Below are positions 62,271-64,000 of a stretch of 64,000 bases of DNA, piece by piece. A program made the position numbers and the translations under genes. Position 1 is the first letter of the stretch; each line of letters begins with the position of its first letter. This DNA is from Echinometra lucunter (Eukaryota > Echinodermata > Echinoidea > Camarodonta > Echinometridae). Under the pieces are notes generated by a model that was not told where the DNA came from, searched no databases, and worked only from the letters and a program-made list of their open reading frames with translations. The DNA is taken from contig CM057158.1 of assembly GCA_029962745.1 (NCBI GenBank), forward strand, positions 11,091,089-11,155,088. Direction: 5' to 3'.

Positions 62271-62964
62271 GTAACACATGTAAATATGGTAGACTGTACA
62301 GTAAACACGCAGTAAACTAATGTCCAATTTACGGCAGTTAGCTTTAAACAGATATTTTCTATAATCATTATAGTATAGTGAATAGCTGCACTTTATCTTA
62401 AAAATTGCACTTCTACTCCTACATACATTGGAAATTATACCGTCTTTGGTAATGGGATGCAGTTCAGGGGGAATGATGCACTCTCTGTTTGCGACTTGTG
62501 AGTACCACAGGTACATGTTGGTAATCATTTTCCAACCTGGTTTGGTTGAGGGTGGTGAACAGATTCTCTACACACCCTCCCTCCATACATTTGCTGCAAC
62601 ATATTTGTGGACTCTACTAATCTCCACCCACCCCCCCCCCCCCGGAAAAAAACAAAAAAAACAAAACAATTATGACCTATTCCACAGGCTACATACATCA
62701 GGGCTAACATTAACAGGCAGCTGCAACATTTGGAGCCCTCTAAAATCTTGGTCTGGATCCCCAAAGCTAAGAATATAATATATATACATAGGGCTCAAAG
62801 CTAACAGGCCCTGAAATTCAATCCAGACCACCACAAAGAAAAAATTAGTGTGGAGCCTTGCATGAGCATCTTTCACGAGTGGATACAAGCAAGTCATAAT
62901 AAGACTTACACACCATGCAAGCCAGCATTTATAAAGTGTCATTTTTTCCCCCATGAAGTATCTG

Positions 62965-63137
62965 GGCACCGTTTCATGAAAGTTGTCAACACTGACAAGT
63001 TGTCCATTCTCCGAACAGTTTACCATAGTAACAGTTAGTGACCAGTGCTTCTCAGCCAATCAAAACTAAGGATTTAACTACTGAACTTGTCAGACAATGA
63101 CAACTGTCAGTGCTGACAATTCTCATGAAACGGTACC
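62965..63137. mobile_element. Palindromic MITE with CTG target duplication, copy B
   Basis: Equivalent of 55730-55897; CTG at 62962-62964 and 63138-63140. Several one-base indels relative to copy A. Confidence 0.82.
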
Positions 63138-63812
63138 CTGGCAATAAATGCTTTTTAACCCAAGAGATACTGCAACCAGATGGCACCTGTATTACGCTAA
63201 TGGGAAAATTAGAATTCAGTTGTCCATGGGTTAACATGATGAGTTAATAGCAAAATCACGAGTTCTGCTGAACCATGACACATTTTCAGTGGCATATAGA
63301 TGCTGTATTTTTCATTTGAGGGGGAAAATGTTCTTTCTGTACCAATTGTGCTATCAAACACAAATGGTGTCAGCAAACAATTATTCACATGTACATAACA
63401 CTGTACATGATTGGAAAATTTAGGCTTTTACATTACAAAAAGCAGTTATGCAAAATCATCTTTCTTCATAAAAACAAGACATTTTTCTTAATAAGCTGAG
63501 TACAGCAAAAGTGGCCTAACAATATGCATATCCATAGATGGCCTAAATTAAGACTAGGGTTTTACATACTAAGAATCTATTATGGATAATTTTGCTCCAT
63601 TGCATTACGAGCTATTTATGCCTTTCAAATAACATGACCTTCTTTATGTTCACCAGTGTCACTAATTTTACATATCTTAGCCACATTCTCACCATGACCT
63701 ATCAGTAGATAAATGTACATGAATTTTGTGCTTCCAAACTTTATCTGTCAAAGATTATCATTAGTACATAATAAAATGCATTGAATGCTCACATCTTGTG
63801 ACTAGCTCTCAT

Positions 63813-64000
63813 TCACTGGCATAGCTTTCGTCTCCCTGGTATAACCCAGTTGTGCCATGACAGATCCACAAATCTGTTCAATCTCAGTGATCTGTCCGTG
63901 TTCAACTCCCGACGCCATACATCGATGGATCGCTCGGTGAAAGCTAGCTCATAAGGGAGTTTATAGACACTGCTTTTGGTGGCTTGGATTAGCTTTTGAA
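63813..64000 (-). CDS. Last exon of DSE/DSEL-like gene, copy B (cut by window end)
   Basis: It encodes the C-terminal end of the sulfotransferase domain (ATKSSVYKLPYELAF and the WRRELNT region) as at 56581-56794. Here the frame is intact across the SIDVW junction where copy A has an extra base, but a base is missing a little further on (GGACAG against GGAACAG), where copy A is intact. The two copies therefore repair each other. The stop context also differs by one base. Confidence 0.75.
   Translation of the reverse strand, partial: QKLIQATKSSVYKLPYELAFTERSIDVWRRELNTDRSLRLNRFVDLSWHNWVIPGRRKLCQ

Larger units (their letters stand above)
60395..64000. repeat. 3.6-kb duplicated segment, copy B (continues past the window)
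   Basis: Same order of features as 53160-56777: right end of the TIR element (to about 60721), AAAT run, hAT-like MITE (about 62047-62270), CTG-flanked MITE (62965-63137) and the last DSE/DSEL-like exon. Relative to copy A it lacks many single bases and has a 12-nt extra stretch at about 60722-60735. Confidence 0.95.

Overview
This is a window of an animal nuclear genome: spliced genes with canonical GT-AG introns, about 63% A+T by eye, long introns, microsatellites and dense transposon remains. The proteins (a sperm-receptor-for-egg-jelly type receptor tail, dysbindin, a dermatan-sulfate-epimerase-like enzyme) together with the repeat families point to a deuterostome, most likely a sea urchin or close echinoderm. 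That assignment is by recognition only; no search was run. Three runs of exactly 500 N (7841-8340, 42396-42895, 59895-60394) are scaffold gaps whose true size is unknown.

Layout. 1-7840: mostly non-coding, with a 1.39-kb long-terminal-inverted-repeat element (1231-2621) and a weak minus-strand gene candidate (first exon 7528-7573; duplicated second exon at 6451-6636 and 5472-5641). 8385-14263: after the gap and a retroposon tail lie four plus-strand exons that encode the C-terminal end of a polycystin/REJ-family receptor: GAIN-like region, GPS autoproteolysis motif, one membrane helix and a very short tail. Its 4-kb third intron in this window is packed with nested elements. 14264-29400: no gene seen. 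It holds two copies of a 1.8-2.0-kb inverted-terminal element made of 157-bp tandem units rich in nuclear-receptor half-sites, an inserted-into tandem array, a 2.9-kb inverted-repeat element, a TTAA-flanked element, a 0.6-kb fold-back and smaller MITEs.

29447-37280: a complete ten-exon dysbindin (DTNBP1) gene, 377 codons, all splice phases consistent, with a possible alternative last exon at 38965-39122. 39786-43200: another half-site-rich element, a decayed Penelope-like retroelement (minus strand) and a hAT-type MITE with a perfect 8-bp target duplication whose empty site is also in the window. 43200-52240: no gene seen; tandem duplications, a Tc1-type MITE and a LINE tail.

52245-64000: an inverted-terminal element, then a minus-strand DSE/DSEL-like gene (lyase domain, membrane helix, sulfotransferase domain) broken by many one-base indels. 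The 3.6 kb that starts inside that element and runs through the last exon of the enzyme gene (53160-56777) recurs at 60395-64000 directly after a gap. Complementary one-base indels in the two copies suggest unmerged haplotypes or low-quality consensus as much as true tandem duplication.

The three recognised genes have no evident functional link. REJ receptors act on the sperm surface, dysbindin in the BLOC-1 endosomal complex, and DSE/DSEL in the Golgi on chondroitin/dermatan sulfate.
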